Positions 5,149-5,648 of a stretch of DNA of 5,648 nucleotides are shown here, in pieces. A program made the translations under genes and the position numbers. The notes under the pieces are model-generated. The model was not told where the DNA came from, ran no database searches, and saw nothing but the letters and a program-made list of their open reading frames with translations. The stretch comes from Lachnospiraceae bacterium (lineage in GTDB: Bacteria; Bacillota; Clostridia; Lachnospirales; Lachnospiraceae): the NCBI GenBank assembly GCA_017420605.1, contig JAFOIS010000275.1, positions 1 to 5,648 of the forward strand. The letters run 5' to 3'. Each line of letters starts with the position of its first letter. Within the stretch, counting starts at the first letter, position 1.

Positions 5149-5648
5149 TCAGTACGAGATCCCTGTCTCCATACCGCCTTTCACCGCTTTCATATGGAAG
5201 GTGCGGATGTCGATCCTGCCTTCTCCTTCAAAAAGGAGGATCATATGATTGAAGCCGCGGCCCCAGGAACGCAAAGGAACCGTCAGGGTCTCCTTTCCCG
5301 CAACGTTAAGCTGCTCCCTGTCCCACGAAATACGCCAGTTTCCGCCCGCGGGAAGGCCTACCTCCACATACGGCCTGCCGACGATCTTAGCGTAACGGCC
5401 CTCCCGCTTTTCCGGCAGGAAGTTCAGCCTGTCGAGATAGCAGTCGGAAAGGAGGATCTTCGCGCCCGCAGGCACGTTTTCTCCGGCTGCGCCGAGGGTG
5501 ATCTCCCCTTCCTGCGCATAGGGGAAGTTGACGCAGGCATAGGCGACGTTCTCTTTGGTGGCCGTAAGGCAGAGTCCGTCCGGCCCCGATACACAGTCGG
5601 TGATCCACTCTTCGAAATGATCGTCTGTTTCCGTCTCCAGAAGATCGT
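5149..5648 (-). CDS. Unrecognised protein, C-terminal 165 residues (runs off right edge)
   Basis: The frame is open from the right edge to a TGA at 5151-5149; the beginning of the gene lies outside the window. I do not recognise the family. The 165 visible residues hold alternating hydrophobic and polar strands with many Gly and aromatic positions (for example RPYVEVGLPAGGNWRISW at 91-108, LTVPLRSWGRGFNHMILLF at 121-139, GRIDIRTFHMKAV at 143-155), which suggests a beta-sandwich domain of the kind found at the C-termini of carbohydrate-active enzymes. This is inference from residue pattern only. No membrane segment is visible. A GTG at 5475 could start a shorter 108-residue protein, but the continuous open frame and homogeneous composition upstream favour one larger gene. 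The terminator at 5005-5055 probably serves it. Confidence 0.7.
   Translation of the reverse strand, partial: DLLETETDDHFEEWITDCVSGPDGLCLTATKENVAYACVNFPYAQEGEITLGAAGENVPAGAKILLSDCYLDRLNFLPEKREGRYAKIVGRPYVEVGLPAGGNWRISWDREQLNVAGKETLTVPLRSWGRGFNHMILLFEGEGRIDIRTFHMKAVKGGMETGISY

Overview
This window looks like a piece of a GC-rich Clostridia chromosome, probably a Lachnospiraceae-type gut Firmicute. This is inferred from strong AGGAGG-type ribosome binding sites, sigma-A-like promoters, Rho-independent hairpins with T runs, and a paired LytTR regulator and DUF3021 membrane protein, which is typical of Firmicutes. No sequence comparison was possible, so the assignment is tentative. I see no RNA genes, mobile elements or CRISPR arrays.

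Layout. Positions 1-794 (minus) hold the N-terminal 264 residues of a neutral/alkaline ceramidase-like hydrolase that runs off the left edge, with a clear promoter at 832-860. Divergent to it, across a 152-bp intergenic region, is a DMT/EamA-family transporter at 947-1804 (plus). Everything to its right is on the minus strand. In transcription order (right to left) it comprises an unrecognised partial gene at 5149-5648, a hairpin terminator at 5005-5055, an ABC exporter operon (ATPase 4240-4971, ABC-2 permease 3474-4247), a second terminator at 3443-3468, and a second operon. That second operon encodes a LytTR DNA-binding protein (2924-3388), a DUF3021 four-helix membrane protein (2466-2927) and a fusion of a YjbR/MmcQ domain to an O6-alkylguanine-DNA alkyltransferase domain (1822-2448).

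How it fits together. LytTR plus DUF3021 is the architecture of the LytTR regulatory systems known from streptococci (HdrRM, BrsRM), in which the membrane protein restrains the regulator. Upstream of the ABC operon, at 5083-5112, are two 9-bp direct repeats, each fully matching the published LytTR consensus and separated by exactly 12 bp. A candidate promoter lies just downstream. This suggests that the downstream LytTR protein controls the ABC exporter. The candidate -10 of this promoter lies inside the 5' arm of the upstream gene's terminator hairpin, so transcripts starting there would lack that arm and should not be terminated, whereas read-through from upstream would be blocked. The LytTR operon has its own extended -10 promoter after the second terminator, so regulator and exporter appear to be transcribed separately. 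The substrate of the exporter is not evident.
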